This document shows, in pieces, positions 44,513 through 57,646 of a stretch of DNA of 64,000 nucleotides. A program made the position numbers and the translations under genes. The notes under the pieces were generated by a model. That model saw nothing but the letters and a program-made list of their open reading frames with translations. It searched no databases and was not told the DNA's origin. Positions within the stretch are counted from its first letter, which is position 1; every line of letters begins with the position of its first letter. Origin of the DNA: Trichopria drosophilae (Eukaryota > Arthropoda > Insecta > Hymenoptera > Diapriidae); assembly GCA_030407085.1 (NCBI GenBank), contig CM059586.1:30181501-30245500 (forward strand), in the 5' to 3' direction.

Positions 44513-44874
44513 GAGGGTTCTAAAGTGGTCCGCCGGTAAGGTAGGAAATTTCACCGAAAAACGTAAAACTGAATAAAATTGTCAAAATTCGGTCTCTGTA
44601 AGAACAATGTTGAGCACTTATAAACAGTTTCCTAGAAAATACCAAAGATATTGATTGAGAACTGACCGAGAATTTTCGGAAATAAGTGATTTTTATATTT
44701 CCAAAAATGTTCGGTCATGTCTCAATTAACGTCTTTGGCATTTTCAATGATACCATCTATAGTAATTAAAATTGCCCTTACAGAGCTCGAATTTCGAAAA
44801 ATCGTTTCAGTTACTTTTTATTTACGGTTTTTATTGGAAATTCCTACCTTACCGATCGACCACTTTAGACCTCC
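44513..44874. mobile_element. TTAA-flanked MITE, 362 bp
   Basis: TTAA at 44509-44512 and 44875-44878. Ends GAGGGTTCTAAAGTGGTC and GACCACTTTAGACCTC; the inner inverted stretches GGTAAGGTAGGAAATTTC and GGAAATTCCTACCTTACC continue the symmetry. Probably piggyBac-mobilised. Confidence 0.8.
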
Positions 44875-45113
44875 TTAAAAGGGTTTTAAGGTTGGAAGTT
44901 TCAATAAAAATTAAATCAAATGTTATCCTCAAAGTTTACAGCCTTTGAAGTAACCTACACGCATAAATATCAAACGTACAAACGAATATTACGCATTGTG
45001 TGTTTTATATTATAAAATTTAAATTTAATAATTTAAGCACATTGCATTTCGTCATCACATCCGGCATTTGTTTCTTTCAGCAAGCATTGATCCAAATATA
45101 GAACAGCAATATT

Positions 45114-45660
45114 CCCAATAAGCACAGATTTTGAAAAAAGAATACTTTATGACTTCTCGAAAGTCCTCACGAAATTATACTTATAGAGTATATAAGAAGT
45201 AATAAAAAAGAATTCTTTTATTACAAATTTGAGTTACCGACCGAGTTTCTCACAAGCGCACGAGTTTTGGGTACGAGTGTATAAGGAACCTCCGAAAGTA
45301 GTAACAGTACAACACACGCGGCGTGCTGTATGGTATACGTAGTATATGTAGTGTGTGCATTGTTACATACGAATAATACGTATCTCGCTCTCTCTCTCTC
45401 TCTCTCTCACTCTCAAAATTAATTCCATACTTATTATTATACTTATTCAGTCAAAGAATTCTTTATGAACACTTAGTTATGGTTTGTGAAGAACATTTTT
45501 ACAAAATGCATTAAAAAAAGCATTCGCATCTAACTCTTAATTTAATAACTAAAGCGGACATTCGTTATTTTTTTAAGCATTCACAAAGAATTCTTCTTTC
45601 ATAAAAGCATTCAAGAAGTATTCTTTTTGAATATTTCAAAATTTCTTTTTGCTTATTGGG
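45114..45660. mobile_element. word-array element W5 (CCCAATAAGCA...GCTTATTGGG)
   Basis: Ends CCCAATAAGCA and TTTTGCTTATTGGG; TT duplicated at 45112-45113 and 45661-45662. The body uses words like AAGAATTCTTT/AAAGCATTC in both orientations, with a CT microsatellite at 45387-45413. Confidence 0.75.
45387..45413. repeat. (CT)n microsatellite
   Basis: Near-perfect dinucleotide run inside W5. Confidence 0.85.
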
Positions 45661-45894
45661 TTTGGTCATTAGCAAAATATTTTTTTGCAGTATTTGGTTT
45701 TATAATCGCTAATACACAAAACCCAGATAGCAAAATAAAAAATAGTCCAGAATGATCTCTAAATGTGTTCTATAAGACGAGCGCGCACACATACACACGT
45801 TTAATGTCTTATTACAATTTCGCTTGTTAACGTGGTTTAAATTAGTTGCGATTTAATAGACGTCTTTCACGAGTTAATTTAGACAAACGGTAAA

Positions 45895-45993
45895 ATGTTT
45901 ATACTGTTGAGCATCTTTTTATTGTGGTACATGCTGTTTTGTGCCAGTGAAAGTGTTTTCGATGTTCTTTATTATCTAATAATTTCAAATTAG
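45895..45993 (+). CDS. possible 32-codon secretory micro-ORF or signal-peptide exon
   Basis: MFILLSIFLLWYMLFCASES is a classic hydrophobic signal-peptide-like start, followed by VFDVLYYLIISN and TAG. The stop overlaps a TTAG/GTACAA donor-like site, so it could be an exon 1. No downstream exon was found. Low-complexity AT-rich DNA gives such frames by chance. Confidence 0.22.
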   Translation: MFILLSIFLLWYMLFCASESVFDVLYYLIISN

Positions 45994-46089
45994 GTACAAT
46001 TTTTCTCCTTCGTTCTTTTATACTTTTTTATATGTATGTTTATTCTTTCCTGAAAACATTTATTGTACAATTTTTTTTTAATATATTTT

Positions 46090-46131
46090 AGTCTCTGAAG
46101 ATGACATCATTGAATGTCGAAACGTCAGACT
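46090..46131 (+). ncRNA. hammerhead-ribozyme-like motif, complete core
   Basis: AGTCT, then CTGAAGA, stem II GACAT/ATGTC around a CATTGA loop, GAA, stem III AC/GT without a loop, cleavage-site C (46126), then AGACT pairing with AGTCT as a 5-bp stem I. Every core position of a type I hammerhead is present. Such loopless stem III forms are known from Penelope-like elements and animal retrozymes and would be expected to act as dimers. The enclosing element could not be delimited. Confidence 0.6.
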
Positions 46132-48270
46132 CATCCTAAATTAAGGATTATTTATTTAACCTGATTTCGACTCAGATCATCGACAAATTCTAAATTCTTA
46201 ATATTTGACCGAGTGTTAAATTCTTGTGTTGTGAGTTTTTATCTTTCAACTTACTACTGATAATTTAATGCTATAACATCAGATTTCCACAGATCAAAAA
46301 GACCGAACCAGTACAACGGTCACCTGAACATTATTATTTGGGAGATTTTAGTGTTGTTGTTTATAAAATTTAGGATAGACACAGAAAATTAAAATATAAT
46401 TAAGTTTTAATATAATTTAATTTCTTTCTTTTTTTTAGTTTCCCGAGATTTCTTTGTAAAATTAATAGGATCACATCAGATAAACTAAAGTTACTCGCAA
46501 TTTGTCGATATCAATATACAAATTTTGAGAAATGTTACTTTTTACACTAACGATTTATTTTTAGAAAATTTATTTATTCAATATTATAACATAATACCCA
46601 TTTTTTCAGGTCGTTGAGAGTCAATCTGTTGCCAAATTCATAATCTGCGACCCTAAAAACCTCCGAGCAGCCGCAGTTCCATCTCGATCAAGTAGTTCTT
46701 ACATTTCGGTACACCATCTTCGATACGTCATTTTAAGTTTTGAAAATCTGAGGTCAGATTCGTAATTAGCATCTTCAATTGGCCGAGTAAAAAATGTTCA
46801 ACAATGAAAGGTCAACAATGAATCATTTTTCGATTTTTTCTAATTTTCGAATTAAAAAACTGGCATACCTCTGAAGCATAAAAAACAGAAAAAAAACTGA
46901 AACAAAAATGGTTGATACTTGTATGTATCATCGCTCCTCAAAGGGTTAAAGATGGTTTTAATTTTTTTTTTCAGTTTTTAATACAAGAAACAAAATATAA
47001 AAATAATAAAATACGAATTTCAAGTTTTGGAATCCAAACGTCAAAATAATATTCGATATACCAAAAAACCTATTCGTCAATATTTTCATGTCTTAAGTTT
47101 TCAAGATTTTTTTCTGCCATATTGCTTCCACTATTTTAAAACATGAACGTGGAATTTATATTTAGTGCACCCAAAGAAATCGAAATTTTTGCTTGATTGA
47201 CGTACCTGACAAGTTTTCTAGAAGCTTTTTTATCTAAAAGTTTCATGATTTTTCGATACAATTTTATACGATACACAAATAAGTTAGTAGATTAACTATT
47301 AGCTAATATGGTGTGAGGGTATACAGGTGGCTTTATACATCGTTATAATTCACGAAGCAAACTGGTCTATCGAAATATTGTTGCATGTATGGTGGATACG
47401 GGTGACCCTCATGTGCGTCTGTGTACACTGTACAGATCTTTTTATAGAAGCAATATCAATTTTCGCAAGATTTGACTATCAGTTATGCGGAAGCCCATAA
47501 TAGGAGGCGGGGATCGTTCATCGAACTTGCATTCTGGTATAATTATTAAAAGTTAGTATGAGTCGAAAGTAATAATAGTACACGTTAGAACCCGACAAAA
47601 GGTGGGTGTACCCTTCAATATAAAGGTAGTTGGTATAAGGCGATGAATGACTAATGATAACACCGGTACAAGTGGGTCACCGTTTGTCGCAGAAATCTTG
47701 TAATTTCGTGCGGCCACCCTTCCTAAAAGTGAAATTCCCTACCAAGGGTTGGCTGATACCTCTGGAATTAAGTAACTGGGGCGTATTACCTGCACGTATT
47801 TTCTTTTAAATCAGAGTGCCATTGGTGACTGAGGTATTTCCTTTTCGTCTTGGTAATTATTACATCAATAACAGTGCACTTGGAATTTTTTTGTTACGTA
47901 ATTGTGACATTCGTAACGTGTGCATTTCGTGATGTAATTAAGTTAATAGTCACATTATATGACATCACGTTTTTTGTAACATTTATATGTTAGTTATGTA
48001 ACTATTTTAATGTTTTCATGCACAGAAACCAACGAAATTATTAATATAAGTTTGGAGAAAAATAAAAAAGGTTTAAATAATTCTTTAGGAATTTCTTGGT
48101 GAGATAGTCCAAAATTGTAAAAAGAAGAATACCTTTTTTAGTTAATGCGTTTGGGTTGCGAATGTGTGCTTACTTCGGTTACTTTAATTTCTAAAAATTG
48201 AATGTTACAAATTAGATTAAAACATGTTATATTGCTAACATAAGTACTGTTGTTAACCTTTTAACTGCGT
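46132..48270. other. repeat-rich intergenic DNA
   Basis: No gene. It includes a copy of the GATTCGTAATTAGC / AAAATCTGAGGTCAGATT repeat at 46610-46785. 47840-48000 has TTACGTAA/TGTTAC words in both orientations, without clear ends. Confidence 0.4.
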
Positions 48271-48359
48271 CGGAAATTTCACAGAAAGTGCCCAAAATGC
48301 GGGAAAAACATAATTGTTAAAATTAACTGTAATTTGGTGCATAAGGGGTTTTTGGTTCG

Positions 48360-49760
48360 CTGATCAAGACACTGAATCAGATTTCGAAAATTCAAAATGG
48401 CGGACTAATTTCCTAAATTCAAAACATTTCGCTTGACACTTTTTGCTCGGTGTTTTCGGGGCCGCTGATTACCAATTTGAAATTAGATTTTCAAAATTTA
48501 AAATAGCGCATTCAATATGGCGGACAACTTTATAATAATTCAGATCATTTTACTCGGAATTTATCATTCTGGGTACATTGAGATCGTTGACTACGAATTT
48601 TATATCAGTGTTTTCATATTAAAAATGGCGTCAATTGATATTTATAGGTTTACCGTAGAGTGTGGAATTGTTTGATTTGTTACCTGAGAACAATGCTACT
48701 CGTGGCCGGCCATTGAAGTAATAAACAAAAACTTTCGTGCTCGATGATAGAATAACTATACCGAAGTGTTGTATGCACCTACTTTTTCGATTCTTCATCT
48801 ACAAATCTTTATTTTTAGTTTTTCTGATACGAGAACTTTATCCCGACTCTCCAAGCTCTTGAGATTTGCAACCGGCAACAACCAAAATTCCAAATGGTTC
48901 GATCTTTGTTAAATTTGTCCGCCATATTGGATTCGCAAATTGGAACTTTGGAATATCGTTGGATTTGTAATCAGCGACCTCGAAATTCCCCGAGTAACAA
49001 GTTTCAAGCAAAAAGGTTCGGCCATATTGGATCCGCCATTTTAATTTGTTCAAAATCTGACTTCAGATTTTGTAATTAACGAGTTGAGGCTTTTAAAATG
49101 AAAATAAAATGAAAATAAAACCGATAATTAAATATACCAAACTATTTAAGTGCCATTATTTAACCAAACACCACTATAATCGCGTCATTTCCAGTTTTTT
49201 TATTTTGGTCATATTTTCCTATTTATAATTAATATTCCTCTTTTTTGCATTTTTGAGGTGACCGGTTTATGTTTGTCAATATTACCATACTTTTACAAAT
49301 TTCATTGTTTTTGTTATAAACAAATCGACGCTTAAAAACATCACATTTTATGATTAATTCAATTCGAAAGAAGTTTGACAATTAATATGTGTCTTCGAGG
49401 TCGCTCATTCCGAATTCGATATTAATTTTTTGAAATTCAAAATGGCGGATCCTGTGTGGCAGACAATATTTTGAAAACTTAAGTAAAGTTCATAAAAATT
49501 AATACTCTGGGGTTTTCGGGGTCGCTGGTTCCTAATTCGTTATTAATTTTTCGTGATTCAAAATGGTGGATCCAATATGGGAGACAAAACTTCAAAAATT
49601 TCGAAAAATTTCGGAAAAGTTCGTCAAAATCTGTACTCGAGGATTTTCGGGATCGCTGATTACGAATCCAATATCAGTTTTTCTAAATTCAGAATGGTGG
49701 ATCCAATATGGGAGGCAAAAATTTTGGAAAAGTTCGTGAAAATCTATAATATCTGATACT
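48360..49760. repeat. tandem and dispersed copies of the ATGGCGGATCCAATATGG repeat
   Basis: At least five units carry, in order, GGTCGCTGATTACGAAT, ATATCAGTTTTT, TTCAAAATGGCGGATCCAAT and a GGAGACAAA-like end. Between 49395 and 49760 three direct units follow at roughly 120-125 bp spacing; at 48880-49080 a unit is inverted. Confidence 0.75.
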
Positions 49761-51757
49761 CCGACAGATTAGTAATTCCTATAGTTGTACACAACAAACC
49801 AAATAGTAAATTCAGCTAAAATCTTTATCTAGATGCTGGAACTATTTCTAACTTATTATATACTATAGCCAAAAGAAATATTTGAAATAACTATTGTATT
49901 CCTTAAATCAACTATTTCAATTAGTTAAATGAGTTCATTAAAATAATAATCACAACTATTTCAAATAATTAAAATAACTATAAAATACTCAACGACAAAA
50001 AGTAAAAAAGAATTGCGGGATAATGTGCCATTTCTTTGAGTTGATGAACTAGTATTTCACTGGATGTCTACTATCGATTAGTTGCTTTGATATCAATATT
50101 GCTTCTTCTAATACATTGAATTGTAACCTAGTCTCGAATTTTCAACTTTTTAGATATAATTCATAAACTTATAGCAACAAATTTTCTTCAAACATATTCT
50201 GCTATTTCTCAGGTTTGTAAAATCTCTTAACATTCTTCATTTATTTGTCGAAAAGGTCGTACATTTTTACAGATCGGTAGCAATGAATTATACTATGTAT
50301 ATATTCTACCATGATTTCATCATATTTCACGACATCGAAAAAGATGTATTCATCTTTATTAGGCAATACTGTTATTCAATCTACTAAAAAATAGTTATTA
50401 TTTATAAAAATAATTCTTTCAACAACAGAAAGAACTGAACTTACTATTTTTTAAGGTGGATTGTATTGTCAGCTAAAAATAGTTGAACTGACTACGTTTC
50501 ACAATTTGGATAGTTAAAAACTTAAATTTAAAATAGTTCTTTCAACCATTGTTGGTTAGTCATCTTCACAAACTAATTCGGTTATGGCTATTTTTCGAAC
50601 AGATATGTTTCAGATGGTTAAATAAAAAATTCTCTGTTTTCCGTGCATACGTACATTTTAAAAATAACGTACTATGATTGTTAAAATGTAAAGTTACATA
50701 AATTCAGTATTTTAATGCAAAGATCATATACAAACATTTTTATATCGAATTTCAAGCTTTAAGCAAGTCCGACAACTGAAACATGCAATATTAAAGAAAT
50801 AACGCCACGATGCTTGAAGCTTCTTGACTGATTGATCATTTATTATTCAAGCTAAATCAAGAAGCTGTTCTTTCAGCACGCTATTGCCATTATTTTTGAA
50901 TTGTGGACTTGAAAGTTACAAGTTGACATTTAGAGCTTGCACTTACAAATACAGAATTAAATTTTCATTAATATGAATTTATTTTATTTTTTAAATAAAA
51001 TATTTACTTTTCGTTTTTGTTTGCTATTTTAATAGTCTGCAATATTGTACTTTTTTCAGTTTTATTTCCTGGCGTTAATTTTGCGCAATTACTCATTCAA
51101 TTATTTTCTTGTCATTCTTCGATATTTTTCGTAGATGGATTAAATTTAATTTAACGACTTGATTAGCCTATTTCATTATTTTCTACTTCTCCGATTGATT
51201 AATTTATCCTTTTGTATATTCCGTTTATTAAATTTTTGAGGAGGAACTATGATATAACTATTTACAAATTGATCTGAAATTAGTGTAGAGTAATGTTTCA
51301 TATTGTAATTTAAATTACTTATGTTTCTTGTAGGTTAATTTTGATAGAAACAATAGTTTAAGTGCTGAATGTTATGGGTGTGAATGATCAGAATATATCG
51401 ACGTTATGAATATTCATTCGGACAATAATTTATGGAGATTTACTATCCGTGTGAAGAGTTTCAAAAAGAAGGACTAAAGTCTAGTTTAATGTTTGTAGTT
51501 TTCAACATAAAAGTGTAACGTTCGACATTACGCACCGCATTTGAGCAAGCAATTATATAGAATAGTCTTAAGACAAAAATCCGAAAAGAACAGAATAGCC
51601 CTTATACATAATGCATTTATTGAATACCGATAGTTCCGGTACCAAATTTGGAAATTTAACGATGCTTTCGGGAGAAGTGGATAGGTACTTTCGGTACGGT
51701 ACCGAAAGTTTTCTGGTATTATGACAAAATGTCACTTGGAATAGGCAAAGCGAATTG
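49761..51757. other. AT-rich intergenic DNA; AACTATTT-rich zone 49830-50620
   Basis: No gene. The words AACTATTT, AAATAGTT and ATTTCAAATAA recur in both orientations between 49830 and 50620, suggesting another word-array element, but no matching termini were identified. Confidence 0.35.
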
Positions 51758-52024
51758 GTTTAAAAACCCGACATTTCAAATACAGACACCTCCGATGGGT
51801 GCGTTCACCACATACAAAAATGGAAGGTCATTTCAAAGTCAACATTTTTTTTAGGTTGGCCAAGGGTCATTTTGTAGCTCACTTGAAGGTCAAATCAGTT
51901 TGACCCCAAATTATTTATTAAGCCCATTTAGAAATCAATTATTAATTACATTTTTAGAATATGTACATTTTGAAATGTCTGGTTTTTGAAGAGTCTGTGA
52001 TTTGTCGGGTTTTTGAGGTGCACC
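51758..52024. mobile_element. GGTGCACCTC word element, left-truncated copy
   Basis: The right end GTCGGGTTTTTGAGGTGCACC is intact. The interior shares AGGTCA-TCAGTTTGACC and TTATTTATTAAGC-CATTTAG with 54200-54280. The left part begins within AAAACCCGACATTTC, so the tip is missing. Confidence 0.65.
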
Positions 52025-53619
52025 CATTTGTAATACATAGTTCGTTGTTTTTTAAGTATTATAATATAATCACAAAATCTAAGAAGAGTTTATTATTTTT
52101 TTAAGTAAATAAGTTTTCAGTACATTTAATAAAAATACAATACAGTAGAGTCTAGCTGGATTGGTACGTCCAATAATAATGTATCAAATCAAATCAAATA
52201 TCAAATCTTTTGTCGATAGTAAAATACTTGCCGAAAGGCGATTATAGATCTAAAATATTTTGCCGATTATTACACACTTGTCGAAATAAGACAATTTCGA
52301 CTGTACTGTCGAAAAGAGTTAATCAAAGAAACTTACTCTATTCTCTTCTTTTCAGATTTTTGTCTTAGGTGAAACGTGTACTGGAATCTCAGTGAAGTAT
52401 TTCAAAATTTTTGAGAAAAAATGATTTTTTTTTTTTAATGCGGCTAAACGGTCAATATATTGAGATTAGAATTTATTCCCGTAAAACTCTTTCGATGTAA
52501 TTGTTAATGGTTCAATAAATTTTACATATAGCACATTTTGGCTTTTAAGATTTTTATAGTACGCAAAAGGTGAGATTTAATTTATTTTTCACAAAAATTG
52601 TATAAAAACAACCATTAATAGTTTAGTAAGTGTAATGGGTATAGTTATTGCAGCTTATGAGTTGTAGAATATCATTCTCAAAATAACATAACATTGACTA
52701 TTTGATTCCAAGATTATTAAATTATTATGTAATAAGTCATAACAAATCACAACGAATGAGAACAATAAAATATTTAATTAGCAATTTTCATAAGTGTTCT
52801 TTTTGGGTCCGTAATTTCTTGGTGATATTTTTCAATTACTTTTATCAGAATCTGCTTTTAAATTTCCCGTTCAGTTAAAATACCATTGTAATCTTGGATT
52901 AAGGCGACTCCACGTTCCGCTACATCATTTACTACTTGCAAACTTTGTACTCATCTATCAGTAACTAGGTAACTTTCATTATCTTTTCAGTATCTTAACA
53001 TTTCTTATGTATTTCAATAGGCGATCAATCACGCTAAACAATGATCTGTAAGTCCTATAACTATCAATTTACCTGTTACATTTACAGAATCATAGGTCAG
53101 TTTTACAAGAATTATTTGTAAATTTAACAGATAATCCTGTTGTTGTAGAGATGATAATCTGCAGATTATTTTTGTGCGTGTATCAAGTTCAAAGTTTACT
53201 GCACAGTCCGAAAATCTATTTTGTATTGGAAATATTGAATTTTTACCACGTAAAAAAGTACCTGGAGATTATAGTTTAGTGTTTGGCTTTTGCAAGAACT
53301 CAACGTTACGGCCATTAAAAAAAAATATGATAGAGTCTTGTTTTTATGTCATATTTTTAATTAAGAAATGAATTCTCATATTTTATGGACTATGGAAATA
53401 TTAAAAAAAAAACAGGAAATGATATATATGTATAATTTAGTGAACATTTGAGAATAATATTGACAGCATTTTACAGAGAAAAATAAAATCTAATTTCAAT
53501 ATTTCTTTTATAAAAATAAAATTGTGTCTAGGTCTCTTTTTATACCTTTTTAATTGTTTAAAAGTAAACTTTCACTTTTCATGGACTATAAAAAACTGAA
53601 GAAATGAAGTTTGTTGTCG
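52025..53619. other. intergenic, no gene seen
   Basis: AT-rich. TACAGTAGAGTCTAGCTGG at 52142 resembles a Tigger-type left end, but no right end was found. Confidence 0.4.
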
Positions 53620-54356
53620 GGTGCACCTCAGAAACAGACACTTTAAAAATCCGCCAATTAGAAACCAGACATTTAAAAAGATGACATTTCAAAATGCATT
53701 TTCAAAAACTAGACATTTCAAAATACAGACATCCAAAAACCCGACATTTCAAAATAAACCTCCGATTGGCGTTCACTACATAAAAAAATTATCTCGGATC
53801 GCCGCCCTGCGAAAAATTTTAGGTAGGAATGGCATGAGAACATTTCTCATAAGAAATTTGCCCTTGAGGTCTCCCTGGAAAGTCATTTCAAGGTAAAAAA
53901 TGTGGGTACACGTCAAAAACCCGACAAATCATAAAACAGACACTTCAAAAACCCCACATTCAAAAACCATACATTTCAAAATACAGAGATTAAAAAACCA
54001 GTTATTTAAAAAAACAGACTTTCAACATATGTGTGCATTTTGAAATGTCTAGTTGTCAATGTCTGTTTTTTTAAATGTTTGATTTTTTATTGTCTGTTTT
54101 TGAAATGTCTGGTTTTTGAATGTCGGGTTTTTGAAGTGTGTGTTTTGTGAATTGTCGGGTTTTTGAGGTGCACTCAAATATGTTTGACCAAGGGGTTAAT
54201 TTTTGTAGGTCACATGAAGGTCAAGTCAGTTTAATCCTCGGATTATTTATTAAGCACATTTAGAAGTCAATCATTAATTATATTTTCTTTAATATGTACA
54301 AATGTCGGGGTTTTGATGTGTCTGTTTTGTGATTTGTCGGCTTCTTGAGGTGCACC
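53620..54356. mobile_element. GGTGCACCTC word element, full length, with a second copy inside
   Basis: Ends GGTGCACCTCAGAAACAGAC and its inverse, TTGTCGGCTTCTTGAGGTGCACC. The body uses the words AAAACCAGACATTTCAAA and TTTGAAATGTCTGGTTTTTG. The unit-specific middle (CCTCCGATTGGCGTTCACTA, CGGATCGCCGCC, GAGGTCTCCCTGG) recurs in 58560-58650 in inverse orientation. A smaller copy (53905-54174) sits inside. Confidence 0.7.
53905..54174. mobile_element. GGTGCACCTC word element nested in its own family
   Basis: Ends GGTACACGTCAAAAACCCGA and TTGTCGGGTTTTTGAGGTGCAC. The whole 270 bp is word array, without the unit-specific middle. Confidence 0.65.
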
Positions 54357-57300
54357 ACTGTCGTCTACACAGTTTTGTGAATATTTGATGATAGTATCAA
54401 AAACAACAAAAAGTTTAGTTTCCATATTTGCGCAGACAAAAATTAAAATGCACTATTTTGACCTTTTTTTTTGAAAAAACGGCCTGACGCTACATCTAAA
54501 CATTTTTTTTCAAGCAAAATTGGCATTATTGCTTGTACCTATACAATTAATGAATAAAAATTATAATAAAGCACATTCTGAAAAATGTTTTAAAATTATA
54601 TAATATATAGTAATATATTTGTCAAATATACATACACCTGAAATTTGAAGAACATTTCCATTTTCCAATACATTGTTTTCTACGGTACTGATTTATTACT
54701 AGGATAAATACATAAATTGTGCTAATTAAAGTTTGAACCTAATGTTAGTTTGAATCCTGTCAAGTTTATATACATATAAGTATTCAACCACAACTTTTTA
54801 CAAAATCAGATAGAATAGACGAAGGGATGATAAAATCAATGTGGGACATCCAGGTGACCTTCAAAAATATCAATCAAATTTTAAAAATTGTCACAAAAGT
54901 ACTGAAATTCTGTACTGTCACTTTCATTCCATCGTGTTGTACTTACGAGACTTTTACTTTTTTTTTCAAATTTTGACAATTTTTTAAATTGCATTTTCAA
55001 AAGTCACCAACGTTTCATGATTGTCTCAGAGTGCAGGTACCCGAGACGTTTGTAAAGCACCGTTATCTGCGTAAAAGTTGAACTCGCGGCACTATAAGAG
55101 GGGATGGGGTGGTCGATAATGGCAGCAAACCACCTTGCATCTAGAAAAGGGACAATAGTCAGTCACATGCCAGACCCGGTCAGGTGAGGTTGTCCGCGCG
55201 CCGCCACTTTTCAAGGCGTCCGGCTCACATGTCTTTTTTCCCTTGGTTGCAGTATTGTTCAAGTGCAACCATTTTAACGCCACGTGTTACGTTCTGTGAC
55301 ATTGTTACATCGACGATTTTTCTTTTTTGATTTTGTGCAAAACTGACAATTCGTGACGTGAAGACTTGACGTCACAGCGATCGTAAGGATGTGCCGGATT
55401 TTGGAAATCGTCGCAGTGTGAGGTAAATTCTCAAGACCATGATAACGGTCGAAAATTACTCGTCAATCGACGTCGTTTTTTGGAAATAAGCTCTCGATTT
55501 TCGAACTTAACGATGTTTAGTTTACTGACCAGTAATTCGCGAACGCGCCACATTAGTCTGCCTCTGAGTGCCGTGATTGACTTCACCTTCGATTTTTTTA
55601 ATGAGTTTCGTTGGTATAATAATGATGTAAAGTTTTTGTGTGATTTGTAATTTAAACGAGAAAATTCGTAAAAAAACACTGTGTCGAAAAAATGTGCTTT
55701 ACGTCGTTGACGTTCAAATTGGATTTCGCTTGCCGGTGCAATTTTTTGGCAAACATATGAAACCTTTAAATACTTCAGTTTCGTAGAAGTGTCGCCTTTT
55801 CTACTGTCTTATACTACTGCGGAAAACATTTTAATTTAATGTTTCGGGATTTTTATAGTGAAAATAAATACTTTCAAAAATTTACTCAATCGATTTATAA
55901 AATAAGATTGCTCGGTTGTAAAGGGTTAAAATATGCACTCTTCGGTCTCACGAAAGTGCTCAATCTATTTTAGTATGTATTGTTTCAATTAACAACCTTC
56001 TATTTCACTAGTTTAATTGAATATGTATGTGGTAGTGCAGTATTGATAGTGAGTAACAGATGCACTTAACTATTTCAGTAGTCATTCTGTTTTACTATTT
56101 GAATTAATTATTTAATTTGTTGATGATATGATTTGATTATATATAAGGAAAAACGTAATGAATATTTTTTACAAGAAAATCGATTATTTATACTAATTAA
56201 ATCATTAAAATTCTATGAAGTGTTAAATACTAATGATATACTTTATTATTTTATTGAATTTTAAAAAGGCGTACACGTGTAAAATTGATTTGTTATCGCT
56301 AATTAATAGTATATTTCGATACATGGGAGTAAAATTTCTTCCAGAAGTTTTTCCTGTTTTTCTGCTGTGGTGTTGAAATTACCTTTATCTTGGTAAATTT
56401 ATATAAAAGGGCATAAAATTACCTTTAAGACAAAAGAAAAATCGTCTCGATACGATATTTTTTTACTGAGATATATGCAGTTGAATGTGGCACATAGTTG
56501 GCCCCTGTGTTCTATGGGTTAACACAAAGCGCAGGGGCCTTCTTCTTTTGCTAACCTTTTTAAATCGAAATTTCACTACGTAGAACTTTAGATTTCATTT
56601 CAATTCCTTCACCTCTACTTTTCTACTGAATAAAGGCAATTTTTTGTAAATTTTCGCAACCTAGGCAGACCAAAGGCATGAAAATCGGTTTTGAAAATTT
56701 TGAAACATTTTTCATCTACCTTTAATTCATTTGTTTAAAAACAAATGTTGTCAGGAGAAATCTCGTTCAAATATTAACAAAATCTATGTTTTTATACTGT
56801 TCTGCATTTGTAAATTAATTAAATGAAGCGAAAACTGTAAAATCTCGAAATAGGAATTGTGCCATAACATTCTTTTATAATGGTATTTAAATTCCATATT
56901 AGGCTTAAAATACTTCATTTATATGTATAAACAACGATAAGTGAGTAAAATAAAAAACAAATATTATTTCATCATATAGGTATAATCAGATATTGTAGAT
57001 TATAACGATATTTTACCATAATTTAATATCAAAATCTAATATAATTACTGAAAAAAATAATAATTTGCACAAAAATTCAATTAAAGAACTTTGTTGTAAC
57101 AAATTTTAAAGTTATAATATATGATAAAAATGATAGTAAATAATAATTTAATATTAAAACAGTTGTAATTTACGCTACAGTTAGTATTGGTTCAGTGTAT
57201 TGAACTGCAACCACACTAAAAATAAAACTAATGGAAACATAATAAGTTGGTGACGAATTCTGCTGATAAATGATTCATAACAAAAAATTAAACAGTAAAT

Positions 57301-57600
57301 TCGTTACAGACGTTAGTTTTGAATATACCACATTTAGAAATAACCAAATTATGTGAATTAGTTAAAGATAGGCTCAACTGTATTTTATGTTCGGTTGTAA
57401 ATTTCCAAACCATAAATAGCAAAAACTACAAAAGCAGGACGATAAAAATCCCTCAATTGAAAATGGATTTACAATTTTCGTAAATAAAAGTCTTTCGGTG
57501 TACATAATCAACATCGAAGTATCTCAAAAGTTGTATTCATGTCGGATTTGAATAAATGAAAGTCCGACTAGTAGATAAGAATACCTATTTTGTTTTTGCC
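54357..57600. other. intergenic, no gene seen
   Basis: A locally GC-richer stretch at 55000-55400 includes CACCTTGCATCTAGAAAAGG and CCGCGCGCCGCC, but no open frame carries a recognisable domain. The rest is AT-rich. Confidence 0.4.
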
Positions 57601-57605
57601 ACATC

Positions 57606-57646
57606 GTACAACTAAAGAGGGCGCGTACAAAACCGAAACGTTGTGC
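57606..57646 (+). ncRNA. decayed hammerhead-like motif
   Basis: CTAAAGA (expected CTGANGA), a GG...CC stem II remnant, and GAAACGTT. The invariant G is A and stem I is weak, so it should be inactive. It is listed because its layout matches the other three. Confidence 0.25.

Noticed and set aside
46935..46960. Poly-T tracts as retroelement tails (here, 7200 and 32210)
   Set aside because: No adjacent target duplications or coding remnants.
52142..52312. Possible further Tigger-type MITE
   Set aside because: The left end resembles CAGTAGAGTC, but no matching right end or TA pair could be found.
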